Below are positions 11,646-23,392 of a stretch of 64,000 nucleotides of DNA, piece after piece. The stretch spans positions 44,493,786 through 44,557,785 of the forward strand of contig NC_083345.1 of NCBI RefSeq assembly GCF_019175385.1, given 5' to 3'. Position 1 is the stretch's first letter. The number at the start of each line of letters is the position of its first letter. Both the position numbers and the translations under genes were made by a program. The notes under the pieces were generated by a model that was given only the letters and a program-made list of their open reading frames with translations, did not search any database and was not told where the DNA came from. The DNA is from Lycium barbarum. Its lineage: Eukaryota; Streptophyta; Magnoliopsida; Solanales; Solanaceae.

Positions 11646-12029
11646 CTCGCGAAGTTGGGGGGCATGCCTAATTGTAGTACGTTTACTAATTTACTTCACC
11701 TGTAAACCTTTAGCGATCCTTGCGGTGCAAGTGTTTATACTATCCAAATCCAATTGTTCAGGTTTGGTACTTCCAAGAGAGCTAGTGAACTTTTAGGTTG
11801 TGCTTGGTGTCTTTTTGTTGCAGAGAGACTTCTAAGTCCGACGGGGAACCTTAACTTCTAAAATTGTAGAATTTGCCTGGAATGATGAATAAGATAAGTA
11901 GGAGGAAAGTTTCGGGCAAACATTTGTTCTAATGGAAAATGCAACTTTCAAATGGGAAGAAAATCAGGTGGAGAAGAGAACTTATCTTCCTAGTTCAGCA
12001 CTTCCCGAGATTTGAGCATTCAGAGCGAG
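11646..12029. other. Intergenic DNA without recognised features
   Basis: No open frame of note, no repeat recognised. Confidence 0.4.
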
Positions 12030-12655
12030 TTTGTATTAAATTTTGAGGGTAGCGGTCTAGAAATTAATTTCTTTTCTAAAAAGGTACCTAGAAAAGTTAG
12101 AATATCGTTTTCGGTGGCAGGGGTAACTAGTAAGCCTAAGGCTTGCAAAACGCGACATAAGTTATGCATCATAATATTCACAAATTATGTCAGCGCGTGC
12201 CCTTAAAGAACTTATGCCTCTATAGGCATAAGTTCAATTTTGAAAGGCAAAAATTAAACACCAGCCCATTTGAAGGGTAAAAATTAAAGACCGGTCCATT
12301 AAAATTAAACACCAACCCATTTGAAGGGTAAAAATTAAAGACCAGTCCATTTAAAGGACAAACCGTATTAAGTTAGAATACGGTTTATATTCAGTTTTGA
12401 GGGTAACGGTCTAGAAATTAATTTCTTTTCTAAAAAGTTCCCGAAAAGTTAGAATATCATTTTCAGTGACAGAGGTAACTGATAAGCCTAAGGGTTGCAA
12501 AACCTGACAGAAGTTATGCATCATAATATCAACAAATTATGTCAGCGCGCGCCCTTAAAGAACTTATGCGGCATAAGTTCAATTTTGAAAGGCAAAAATT
12601 AAACACCAGCCCATTTGAAGGGTAAAAATTAAAGACCAGTCCATTTAAAGGACAA
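12030..12655 (+). repeat. Tandem duplication with a 354-bp period
   Basis: TTTTGAGGGTAGCGGTCTAG at 12041 recurs as TTTTGAGGGTAACGGTCTAG at 12395. The similarity continues through AATTAATTTCTTTTCTAAAA, TTATGCATCATAATAT and the CAGCGCG-CCCTTAAAGAAC block into the AAATTAAACACCAGCCCATT motif. That last motif is itself repeated within each unit. Each unit holds a hairpin: AACTTATGCC and GGCATAAGTT around a short loop in copy 1 (near 12208-12233), and a loop-less form in copy 2. Confidence 0.85.
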
Positions 12656-12857
12656 ACCGTGCAATTACTTGAAAGGAAAATCTATATAAACAAAAAACGA
12701 AAGTTATCCTTAGTTAGACAAGGCCCACGTGCTATATGTTTTGCTCCTGGAATAGAAAGAGATCGTGGCATCAAAAAAGTGTTATACCTTTGTTTGCATA
12801 AAATCAATACCCCATCAACCTTTCATTAAGCAGCCGTTGAGTTTTTCCTTTTTTATT

Positions 12858-13980
12858 TTTGAAAGAAGGGAAAAGGGCCTGATTTGCCCCTCTACTATTG
12901 GAAATAGTCCACATTTATCCCCGTTATATTTTCGACACAAATTTGCCCCTATTGTTACCTAAGTAGCAATATTTGCCCCCCGTTTGGATGGCAGTCCACC
13001 GTGGCAATTAAACTTTCACGTGGCCAGACATTTGGATGAGGTGACATGCCACCTCGCCACCCTATCCATTTCTTTCTTCTACCTCTAGCCAAAGCCACCT
13101 CCAACCACCATTGAAGCCACACCCCACCACCATCTCCTCCAACAATTATATCTTCTTTTTCACTAACCCATCTCACCGGAATCACCATAACCGCCACTAC
13201 TATCACTTTACCCGGATACTGTCCATTTATCTAATTCCAACCCAAAAATGATTATTAGACCGTTGGAAGAAATCCTTGCAAAACAATTTCACCTCAGTTT
13301 AAGCCACAATAAATATATATGGAGAAATTTGAAATAGCATATATAATTAATGAGGAAAGGTTAAAATATGTGTAGATTTTGCTGTTTCTTTGACAGCAAC
13401 TATTTGTTTGTTGACATGTATTGTAGATAATTATAATAGTCTGCATGCATGTATGTATTTTCTTGGTTTAATTCACATTTACTGTGAAAAGAAAAACAAA
13501 AGAAAACTATATATAAGTTAAGTCGTATTTATGTAGACATCTATCTCTCCAATTGCTTACCACTTCTAGAATTCCAATTTCGTAAGTGAAAGCAACAAGG
13601 GAAACAGAAGAATTGACAAGCTTTGTTTTTTCTAAACTCATTGAACTAATATTGTTCGTTTCATGACTAATTATTTTGAATCTGATTTGCAGAAATTGTG
13701 TGGCTTCAATGGTGGTTGGAGGTGGCTTTGGTTGGAGGTAGAAGAAAGAAATGGAGAGGGGAGAGGGTGGTGAGGTGGCATGTCACGTGGCATGCCACCT
13801 CATCTAAATGTCAGGCCACGTGGAAGTTTAATTGTCATGGTGGACTGCCATCCAAACGAGAGGCAAATATTGCTACTTAGGTAACGGTAGGGGCAAATTT
13901 GTGCCGAAAGTATAACGGGGGTAAATGTATACTATTTCCAATAGTAGAGGGGTAAATCAGGCCCTTTTCCTTTGAAAGAA
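12858..13980. mobile_element. Mutator-like foldback element with a 10-bp target-site duplication
   Basis: Long inverted arms (12868-13122 and 13697-13970) read GGAAAAGGGCCTGATTTGCC from the left and GGAAAAGGGCCTGATTTACC from the right. Similarity continues through CCTCTACTATTGG, a TTTGGATGGCAGTCCACC block and a CAACCACCATTGAAGCCACA block. The arms are flanked by the perfect repeat TTTGAAAGAA (12858-12867 and 13971-13980). The spacer (13123-13696) has no convincing gene. Long inverted arms and a 9-10-bp duplication are typical of non-autonomous MULEs. Open frames in the arms are mirror images of each other, not genes. Confidence 0.85.
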
Positions 13981-15356
13981 TCGTCAAATTGGAGAGTTGA
14001 ACTTTCTTTTCTTTCGTGTAGTATTATAATGCAGGGAGTTTAACATAGACCCTTATCAAATATTAGTCACCAAAAATCAATAAACACGAATGACAGAAAA
14101 AATTAAAAGTACCTGGAGTAGTTGACAGTGTTGGTGTCCTCATGAACTCAGCGGCAAATTAATAAGGCATAACATGAAGGTTTAGGTATATGGCATATGA
14201 CAAAACTAGGATGTGATCAACAACACTAAATTAATAAGATTCGGATGTATTTTCTTAACTACTGAGGAGGTAAAACTTCTGCTGCCCCCCCCCCCCCCCC
14301 CCCCCCAAAACCCAACAACACGTTAATAAAGCAATGAATACTTCAGTCTTGCTATTATGAAAAGAAAAAAAAAATTACCAAGCTAAACGAGGCGACTATA
14401 AAAATGAGCATGCACATTACTACTATGGGACAATCAAGGTATTTGCAGTCCTCCTCAGAAAAGTTTCTAATTTAATGTTAAACTTTTCAATTAATTATTT
14501 CTAGGTCTCAATTTTTTTTTAAAATTATTTTACTTTTACTACTATATATAAAGGAGAATACTTATTTTTTGTAGTCTTCACGCGAATTTGTTTTTGACTC
14601 TTTTTACCTGTAATTAAAATTTTAATAGCTTTGTGAATCTTCACACATTTTGGTAAATTTTGAAAACTTTGAGGACTTTTTTCATGCCCCTAAAAGTGAT
14701 GGTTATGAAAAAAGTTATAGAGGTCCCTCAAAGCATACTCATACATTTTTGAATCTTTTATGTAGAAATATTATTGAACTTGTTTCAAATTATGTTTTTC
14801 CTTAAGAATTTATTATAGACACATAAAGAGTTATTATGTCATTCAATTCTATCTTAATATAGGCTTAATTATTGAACTAAAATATTATTCTTATAATACT
14901 ATTTATTATTTATTAATGTTATTTACCATTTATCATTTGCTATTTTAATTTTTTATTTGTCCATTTAGTAATTTCTTTTTAATTTTCTCCTACAATCTTA
15001 TGTCGTACATGCTGGCGAACGTAAATAATTTATAAGGATTTCACTTAAGTTTGGATAAAGTTTTAGATTAAGAAAATAAATATAAATTACTTATATCATT
15101 GTTAAATACTTCAAAAATGTAAATTACAGTCCCTCTGTCTCAATCGAAAAAATGAATTTCGAAGTACGGTAGTTAATTAATGAATTTTATGTGCTCACAC
15201 TATTAAAATAAAATTTATTTACTATATTAAAAGAGTAACTATAAACTATTAGTTTTATATATTTTGAAAATGTTTTAAAAAAATAATGTAGTTAAAGAAA
15301 AATAATTTGATTTTCAAATAGTAATAATACTAGACAATTGCAAAAATTATATTTTT
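13981..15356. other. AT-rich intergenic DNA with a 22-C homopolymer
   Basis: 14285-14306 is an uninterrupted run of 22 C. The rest is AT-rich with no gene, and no repeat boundary could be supported. Confidence 0.6.
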
Positions 15357-15547
15357 TGTTATAAATATCCAACTAGTGGATATCCATTAATTTGGAAATA
15401 TCCCAAATATCCCAAAATATCTCCTTTGTATGTTGCTCCTATAAATAGGATGCACAGATGCAATGTTGAAAGAGCAGAAGTAATATAATATGATATCTCT
15501 CTACATATTTCTTCTGTGTATCTACTTCATAGTTTTATTTTATAACA
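15357..15547 (+). repeat. 5' LTR of the Copia element
   Basis: 191 bp, ends TGTTATAA and TTATAACA. TATAAATAG at 15440-15448 is the likely promoter TATA box. Directly followed by the primer site region. Confidence 0.93.
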
Positions 15548-15566
15548 CGTTATCAGCACGAGACTC
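15548..15566 (+). promoter_or_regulatory. Primer binding site of the Copia element
   Basis: CGTTATCAGCACGAGACTC follows the LTR. The TTATCAGCACGAG core recurs next to LTRs in many plant Copia elements. The priming tRNA is not identified here. Confidence 0.6.
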
Positions 15567-15628
15567 TGTTATCTCGAGCAAATACTTCAAAACCTCGAAG
15601 GTATTGATTTCTTCGTTTTCCTTTACTA

Positions 15629-16627
15629 ATGGCAAATCTTACTAAATGTGAATTTGTAGCCTTAGATATATCCGGTAATAACTATATGTCTTGGATTCTT
15701 GATGCCGAGATTCACCTTAATGCGATGGGTCTGGAAGACACCATCAAAGATAAAAATGAGGCATCAAACCAAAACCGTGCTAAGGCAATGATATTCCTCC
15801 GCCGTCATCTTGATGAGAATTTGAAAATGGAATATCTCACGGTTAAAGATCCTCTTACGCTGTGGAATGATCTGAAAGATAGATATGATCACCTGAAGAT
15901 GGTCATACTTCCACAAGCACGTTTTGATTGGCTCCATTTAAGGTTCCAAGACTTTAAATCTGTTAAGGCATATAATTCTGCAATGTTTAAAATTATTTCT
16001 CAATTGAAATTATGTGGTGAAAATATTACTGATAATGATATGCTAGAGAAAATATTCTCCACTTTTCCTGCCTCGAGTATGCTCCTGCAGCAGCAATACC
16101 GAGAGATGAAGTTCAAGAAATATGCTAATCTAATCTCACATCTTCTAGTGGCTGAACAACATAATGAATTACTGATGAAAAATCATGAAAGCCGACCCAC
16201 TGGTACTGCCCCATTCCCTGAAGTGAATGAGGCAAATTTTCGCCATTCTAGGCGTGGAAGAGGTCGTGGCCCCAGTCGTGGTCGAGGAAGGAATTTTAAT
16301 CATGATTCTCGTTTTGCACCATATAATACCCTTCACCACCAGCAGTGTAAAAGCAAGGATGAAAAGCATGAAGTTGTGCAAAAGAAAAATTCAGAAAATA
16401 ATTGCTTCCGATGTGGAGGAAAAGGGCACTGGTCACGTACCTGTCGTACGCCAAAGCACCTTGTTGAGCTATATCAAGCCTCCCTCAAAAAGGCAGAAAA
16501 GGATGCCGAAGTAAATTTTATTTCTGAAGATAATGTTGAGCCCATGCATCTAGATGTGGCAGATTTCTTTGAAATCCCTGAAGGAAAAATAGATCATCTG
16601 ATCGGTGATGGATCTGTATTAACTTAG
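15629..16627 (+). CDS. gag: Copia gag polyprotein (UBN2-type, CCHC zinc knuckle)
   Basis: Intact 332-residue frame. It starts MANLTKCEFVALDISGNNYM, the standard beginning of this gag type. The UBN2-like capsid domain covers about residues 40-190 (LWNDLKDRYDHLK, AYNSAMFKIISQLKLCGE, LLQQQYREM). A basic Arg/Gly-rich stretch follows near 207-222 (RRGRGRGPSRGRGR), then a CCHC zinc knuckle CFRCGGKGHWSRTC near residue 260. It packages element RNA into cytoplasmic particles. It ends 142 bp before the first pol ATG and in a different frame, whereas many Copia elements have one continuous gag-pol frame. Confidence 0.9.
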   Translation: MANLTKCEFVALDISGNNYMSWILDAEIHLNAMGLEDTIKDKNEASNQNRAKAMIFLRRHLDENLKMEYLTVKDPLTLWNDLKDRYDHLKMVILPQARFDWLHLRFQDFKSVKAYNSAMFKIISQLKLCGENITDNDMLEKIFSTFPASSMLLQQQYREMKFKKYANLISHLLVAEQHNELLMKNHESRPTGTAPFPEVNEANFRHSRRGRGRGPSRGRGRNFNHDSRFAPYNTLHHQQCKSKDEKHEVVQKKNSENNCFRCGGKGHWSRTCRTPKHLVELYQASLKKAEKDAEVNFISEDNVEPMHLDVADFFEIPEGKIDHLIGDGSVLT

Positions 16628-16769
16628 ATATTTCATACATGTCATTTGTATTAGCTAATGTGGTTATGTTTCCATAGTAATATATGAAATAAAGTGTGTG
16701 TAATACTTTGTCTAATCATAATATCTACTTCGATGTTTACTTTGCCTATTCTTTCGTTTTGAAGAATAT

Positions 16770-19700
16770 ATGGAAAATCCTCAAATATTATTTGGATCAA
16801 TGACCAATCATGAAGATATTTGTGTGATTGATAGTGGAACAACGCATGCTATATTTAAAGATGATAAATACTTTTCTCACTTGCGTAGAAAAAGGGGAAA
16901 TATTAATACAATTTCTGGCAATTCGAAATTAATTGAAGGCTCCGGAAGAGCTACTATATTTCTACCTAAGGGGACGAAACTTGTTATAGAAGATGCATTA
17001 TTCTCTTCTAGATCCCCAAGAAACTTGTTGAGTTTCAAAGATATCCGCCGTAATGGGTATCACGTTGAGACATTAAATGAAACAAATGATGAATATCTTA
17101 TCATTACAAAGAATGTCTCCGGCCAGAAATATGTTTTGGAGAAATTACCAACTTTGTCTTCTGGCCTGTACTATGCATAAATTAGTACAGTGGAAGCACA
17201 CTCAATCGTAAACCAGAAGTTTAACGATTCAGGAACTTTTGTGCTTTGGCATGACCGAATGGGTCATCCTGGATCAATAATGATGAGACGAATTATTGAA
17301 AATTCAAAAGGGCATCCACTTAAGAACCTGTAGATTCTTGAAAGCAGTGAATTTTCATGTGTCGCTTGTCATCAGGGCAAATTGATAACCAGGCCATCAC
17401 CAATGAAAGTTGACATTGAATCCCCAGCTTTTCTAGATCGTATACATGGGGATATATGTGGACCTATTCACCCATCTTGTGGGTCATTCAGATATTTTAT
17501 GGTTCTAATAGATGCGTCTTCGAGATGGTCTCATGTGTGCCTCATATCGTCTCGCAACCTGGCGTTTGCGAAATTATTGGCACAAATAATACGCTTAAGG
17601 GCACACTTCCCAGAATATCCTATAAAGGCTATACGTCTTGATAATGCTGGAGAATTTACATCCCAAGCTTTTGATGATTATTGTTTATTAGTTGGGATAA
17701 AGGTTGAACATCCTGTAGCACATGTTCATACCCAAAATGGCCTTGCTGAATCATTTATTAAGCGTGTGCAATTGATAGTAAGACCATTACTTATGAAAAC
17801 ACGGTTGCCTACAACCGTCTGGGGTCATGCTATTTTACATGCAGCATCTCTTGTTCGTCTTAGACCGACTCATTATAATAAATACTCCCCGTCACAATTA
17901 GTACTTGGTCATGAACCAAATATTGCTCATCTCCGAATCTTTGGTTGTGCTGTATATGTGCCTGTAGCACCACCACAACGCACTAAGATGGGCCCCCAAA
18001 GAAGGTTAGGAATATATGTTGGGTTTGAATCACCCTCCATTATTCGCTATCTTGAGCCATTGACGGGAGATTTATTTACTGCCCGATTTGCAGATTGTCG
18101 ATTTGATGAAACAAATTTTCCACAATTAGGGGGAGAGAGAAAAGAAATCAAAAGAGAAATTGCGTGGAGAGTTCCATCACTATCTCATTTTGATCCACGT
18201 ACCCCTATATGTGAGCAGGAGATCCAGAAGATCATCCACTTACAGAAAATAGCAAATCAAATGCCAGACGGATTTACTGATTTGAAAAGAATAACTAAGT
18301 CGCATATCCCTGCAGAGAATGTGCCTATTCGAATTGATGTTCCAAAGGGACAATCTACTAGTGTCATAGCCTCTGAATCTCATCCACACCTGAAGCGTGG
18401 TAGGCCATTGAGCTCCAAGGATAAAAATCCAAGAAAAAGAAATACAAACAATGATCAGAATGACACTATGAAAGGATCTCATGAAGAGATTCAAGATCTG
18501 ATTAATTCTGATATTCCTGAAGAAATCAGCAAACCCGAGACTTCAGTGAGTGAAGAACTATATCGTTCAAAAATTGTGGTGAATAGTGTTTTTGCATATA
18601 ATGTTGCACTAAATATTATAAAAGGCAATGAGGATCAGGAACCTCAATCTGTCGGAGAATGTCGACGAAGATATGATTGGCCAAAATGGCAAGAAGCAAT
18701 TCAATCAGAATTGAATTCACTTGCTAAACGTGAGGTTTTTGGACCTGTAGTCCAAACGCCTAATGGTGTAAAACCAGTTGGTCACAAATGGGTCTTTGTA
18801 CGGAAAAGAAATGAGAGAAATGAAATTGTGCGATACAAAGCACGCCTTGTTGCACAAGGATTCTCTCAAAGACCCGTCGTCGACTATGAAGAAACATATT
18901 CACCAGTTATGGATGCTATAACATTTCGATACCTCATGGGTTTAGCTGTATATGAAACCCTTGAAATACATCTTATGGATGTGGTTATAGCTTATCTTTA
19001 TGGTTCACTTGATAATGAAATTTATATGAAAATTCCTGAAGGATATAAAATGCCTGAAGCATTTGGTTTAAAGTCTCGGGAAATGTATTCAATCAGATTA
19101 CAAAGATCATTATATGGTTTAAAACAATCAGGGTGTATGTGGTATAATCGCCTAAGTGAGTACTTGATAAATGAAGGATATATAAATGATGCCATTTGTC
19201 CATGTGTTTTTATTAAGAAAACAAAATCAGGATCCATTATACTTGCTGTTTATGTTGATGACATAAACCTCATTGGAACTCCAGAAGAGCTCCAAAAGGC
19301 GATTGAATATTTGAAGAAAGAATTTCAGATGAAAGATCTCGGAAAGACAAAACTCTGTCTTGGTCTGCAAATTGAACATTTCGCAAAAGGGATCTTTATC
19401 CATCAATCTGCCTATACTGAGAAAGTTTTAAATCGGTTTTACATGGACAATTCACATCCTTTAAGTACTCCTATGGTTGTTCGCTCACTTGAAGTGAGCA
19501 AAGATCCGTTCCGACCTCAGGAAGAAAACGAAGAGCTACTTGGTCCTGAAGTACTATATCTTAGTGCAATAGGTGCACTTATGTATCTTGCTAATGCTAC
19601 AAGACCTGACATAGCATTTTCTGTTAATTTGCTAGCAAGATATAGCTCTTCTCCTACATGGAGGCATTGGAATGGGATTAAGCATATATTGCGATATCTG

Positions 19701-20264
19701 AAGGGAACTAGCGATATGGGTCTGTTTTATACTAACAAAGGTAGTACAGATCTTGTTGGTTATGCAGATGCAGGTTATTTATCTGATTCACATAAAGCTC
19801 GATCTCAAACGGGCTATCTGTTTACATGCGGAGGTACTGCTATATCATGACGATCGACCAAGCAGTCCATTGTTGCTACTTCTTCAAATCATGCTGAAAT
19901 AATCGCTATTCATGAAGCAAGTAGAGAATGTATGTGGTTGAGATCAGTGATACATTTCATCAGATAAAGATGTGGCTTGAAGTGTGATACAAAAATACCC
20001 ACAGTATTATATGAAGATAATGCTGCATGCATAGCTCAATTAAAAGGAGGTTTCATAAAAGGAGATAGAACAAAGCACATTTCACTAAATTTATTTTTCA
20101 CACATGATCTCCAGAAGAATGGTGATATTGATGTGCAACAAATCCGTTCAAGTGACAATCCTGCAGATTTGTTCACTAAATCTTTGCCAACTTCAATTCT
20201 TGAGAAGATGATATTCAAGATTGGAATGCGAAGACTCCAACATCTGAATCTTGGTCTTCGTTAG
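16770..20264 (+). pseudogene. pol: Copia pol: protease, integrase, reverse transcriptase, RNase H, with four stops
   Basis: One frame runs throughout, interrupted by TAA 17178, TAG 17331, TGA 19848 and TAA 19965. In order: aspartic protease with DSGTTH (about 16830); integrase zinc region LWHDRMGHPG and CVACHQGK (17250-17380); integrase core with HGDICGP, RLDNAGEF and HTQNGLAESF (catalytic D, D, E); reverse transcriptase with HKWVFVRKR, LMDVVIAYLYGSL, RSLYGLKQSG and the active-site YVDD (about 19250); RNase H with VGYADAGYLSD, the first part of YEDNAACI and a TKHISLNLFF block near 20070. The stops prevent full translation, although each catalytic motif remains readable. The 19848 stop falls where Trp is usual (TGG to TGA). 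Confidence 0.92.
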
Positions 20265-20478
20265 GGGGAGTGAAATACGCGTTGTACTTTTTTTTCCTTA
20301 ACCAAGTTTTGTCCCATTGAGTTTTCTTGGTAAGGTTTTTAATGAGACAGCTCTCAAAGCGTATTTCTAGATATGTGCACTCTTTTTCCTTCATTAGGAC
20401 TTTTTCCCACAGGGTTTTTTTTTTTTTAATAAGGTTTTAACGAGGTACATCATCTATTAATGGATATCCAAGGGGGAG
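20265..20478 (+). other. Copia 3' untranslated region and polypurine tract
   Basis: AGGGGGAG at 20471-20478 sits immediately before the 3' LTR and is the polypurine tract that primes plus-strand synthesis. A second copy of AGGGGGAGTG overlaps the pol stop near 20264. Confidence 0.8.
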
Positions 20479-20702
20479 TGTTATAAATATCCAACTAGTG
20501 GATATCCATTAATTTGGAAATATCCCAAAATATCCCAAATATCCCAAAATATCCCAAAATATCTCCTTTGTATGTTGCTCCTATAAATAGGATGCACAGA
20601 TGCAATGTTGAAAGAGCAGAAGTAATATAATCTGATATCTCTCTACATATTCTCTCTACATATTTCTTCTGTGTATCTACTTCATAGTTTTATTTTATAA
20701 CA
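20479..20702 (+). repeat. 3' LTR of the Copia element
   Basis: 224 bp. Matches the 5' LTR apart from one A/C substitution, extra copies of a short ATATCCCAAA unit and a short duplication in the CTCTCTACATAT block. Confidence 0.93.
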
Positions 20703-22633
20703 TTTTTTACTTTTTTCTTAAATATTAAAATATTTTGCAAAATATCGTATAATCAATAATTTATATAGTTTAGTATAAAATAGTTACGTTTAACATGAAA
20801 AAGTTATTACAATGTAGATTCATAAAATGGTTTATTAGATTAAGAAAAGGTGAAAAAAAATGTTATTTACTAACATGCACCTTTTGGAAGGTAAAAGAAA
20901 GCTTAAAGTCCGAACAATTAATTCTACTGACTTTTCAGTAATTTTTTCTGATTTAATTTGAAATAATCTACAAAAAAATTCTTGTAATATCAGGGCTTTT
21001 AATTAATTATATTTATTTGTAAGTTAACTTTATTGATTTCATCATGCAACAATATTTGCGCATCAAATATATTTGACATACATTGAATACTGTAATATCT
21101 TTGGTAAAAAAATAAGTTAGCCAATATGGATTCAATTCAAAGAAACAAATGAAATTAATTTAATTTATGAAAACTCAATTTGGATGATCAGAGACTTCAA
21201 TCTCAAAAAATTTAAATAAAATGATAATTAGAAGAGCTTTCAAAAGTTTGATTTTTTTTCTCTTAAATCTAATATATAAACTAAGAAAGATACTTTCCTT
21301 TAATTTTCAGGTACGTTTTTGTACTTTAATATTTTAGAAGTCTTTCGAAATATAAGATCGATGTTACAATAACAAAGTAGAAAAATTTAAAATACATCTA
21401 CAAATTAAAAGCCTGAGCCAAATGACACTATACTACATATAAGAGAAAATGCTCAAATGAGCCGAGGTCTAGTTATCCGACTCCCAATTTCTTTGAAGCA
21501 CATTTCAGAAAAAAAAAATAAAAAATTGTTGATCAGTTAGAATCTTTCGTCGTGATTACTGTGGAATAGCAACCTGTAATAGCCCGGAATTATCCTCAAA
21601 ATCCTGATCAGTGGATATGTTGTCTATCTAACTTGTGCGAGTCCAACATGTCTTGCTATTTTTTATTTTTAATACAAACATATTTGTTTTTTCTGCTCGA
21701 AAATCAAAATGATATCTCTTGCCGGGTAAGGGTGGTTCCCCCTGATTTGCTCAAGCTTTTTCCTTGTCTTTTCCCCACCGAACCTTTTCACTATTCTGTT
21801 CTCCAAATATTTTATTAAGAGGTGGAAAATAGACAACGTGTGCATCTTTAGTCCTTCTCTAATGTGTTGCTATATTTCCTCTATTGAAGCCACTTAAAGC
21901 AGGAATTACGCAATGCTCCTGAATTCGTTTCCTTGCCTTTGTTTACATCTCTAGTGATTATGAACAGGGAAATATGAGTACAAAATAAGGTAGATTTAAT
22001 TTCCTTCTCTTGAAAGTCAAAACTTGTGGTAGAGACGAACTATAATTATTTTCCTTTTCTAGGAAGTCAAAACTTGTGATGCACAGACGAAACTGTAGTT
22101 TTTCTTCAACTCTTGTTTTGAGAAAAAATAAAAACAAATCAGAAGTCTGTCAAGTTTATTATAAGCAGGCTTATATATACATATACATATACAGATACAT
22201 ATACATAATACATATAGAGATCAAATCCACATGGCCATCTAGTTCAATATCAGGATAAATTTATACCTTCTACTAAACATGGTACAAAAAATTAGTGCTG
22301 GAATATCTCAGCTTATACCATGCACCAAACGACCCCATAGAGATCAAATCCACATGGCCATCTAGTTCAATATTAGAGAAGTCACTATGAAGCTTTACGA
22401 CCTGCGTCAGTGAAAATCAAATTGACTGACCACCACTGACGCTTACTAGCTTACTCATGGCCAAATTCTTTCCTTGCAAGTAACGATAGTGATGTTCAAT
22501 TTTCAGTAAAAGCTACAGCCATAGTTCCAGAGGCATCTTTTGATTCCATGAATATATAAAGAGAACCAATGAGCATAAAAAATAATAAACGAACTCCTAG
22601 AGAAGAGGATATAACTATTTCTTGTGATATGAC
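20703..22633. other. AT-rich intergenic DNA with small repeats
   Basis: No gene recognised. A 36-bp perfect direct repeat starting TAGAGATCAAATCCACATGG lies at about 22215 and again at about 22338 (period 123). An ATACAT-type microsatellite occupies about 22170-22215. Confidence 0.6.
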
Positions 22634-22642
22634 TAAACTCGT

Positions 22643-22785
22643 CAACCGGTTCCGTTTAACCGGTTCAAACCGGTAACCGGACCGGTAAAACCTGAACCAG
22701 AACCGGTAGAACCGGTTAACCGTCTAATATTACCAGTTCCGTACCGATTTTTTTGAAACCGGACCGGTAAAACCGGTTAAATATA
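22643..22785. repeat. ACCGG-rich left subterminal region of the hAT element
   Basis: About ten close copies of AACCGG/CCGGTT or ACCGGT in roughly 140 bp, in both orientations. Such repeats are the usual transposase binding sites in hAT elements. Confidence 0.8.
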
Positions 22786-22898
22786 TATTTTTTTTAAATT
22801 ATAGCTGTTCCTGGCTGGGCTTTGTCCGTTAATGGACTGTTGGCAACGGTCCATTTGCAAAAATGGTCGTTGCCAAACGGTCATAAACTTAATTTTTG

Positions 22899-22914
22899 CC
22901 CCCCCCCCCCCCCC
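22899..22914. repeat. Homopolymer of 16 C
   Basis: Uninterrupted run of 16 C upstream of the hAT transposase, causing low-complexity frames on both strands. Confidence 0.9.
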
Positions 22915-23392
22915 AACCCCCAAACTTTTTTTTAACACTGTAACCCATCCCCCACCCCTATATAAACCCTTCTTCATTTTCATTTTAATCCACATTAATT
23001 CACTCTTCTCTTTCTCTCAAATCTCAATCTCTCAATTATAGTTACTTTGCAATAATTAACCACTTTATATTTCTCTCAAATAAATATTACAAAGTCTTAT
23101 TATAGTTTCAATTATTAATTTTGCATTTATAATATTGTTGGTGGAGTTGGTGATTTTGCAACAATCTGAAGTAGCTTTGGTGGATTTGCAATTCTAGCCG
23201 CCTTCACTTTGTTGGAAATTAATCCGGCAATTTGGTACCTTCGTTCCAACTCTATCTTTATTTTTGCAATTTAATTCTAGCAATTTATTTTTCGCAATTT
23301 AATTTACGCAATTTAAATTTAGCAATTTAATTTGTTGTAATTTATTTTCTTGTGATTTATTTGATTGTGATTTAAATTAATTCTATTTAATA

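Larger units (their letters stand above)
15357..20702 (+). mobile_element. Complete, young Ty1/Copia retrotransposon with defective pol
   Basis: 5,346 bp. Flanked by TTTTT on both sides (15352-15356 and 20703-20707), consistent with a 5-bp target duplication though uninformative because it is a homopolymer. Both LTRs run from TGTTATAAATATCC to TTTTATAACA. Internal order is primer site, gag, protease, integrase, reverse transcriptase, RNase H, polypurine tract, which is the Copia order. gag is intact while pol carries four in-frame stops. The LTRs differ by one substitution and two short indels. Ivana/Oryco-like lineage is a guess from the gag sequence. Confidence 0.95.

Noticed and set aside
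12955..13206. Pair of similar small frames in 12955-13206 and 13698-13880
   Set aside because: They are the two inverted arms of the same foldback element.
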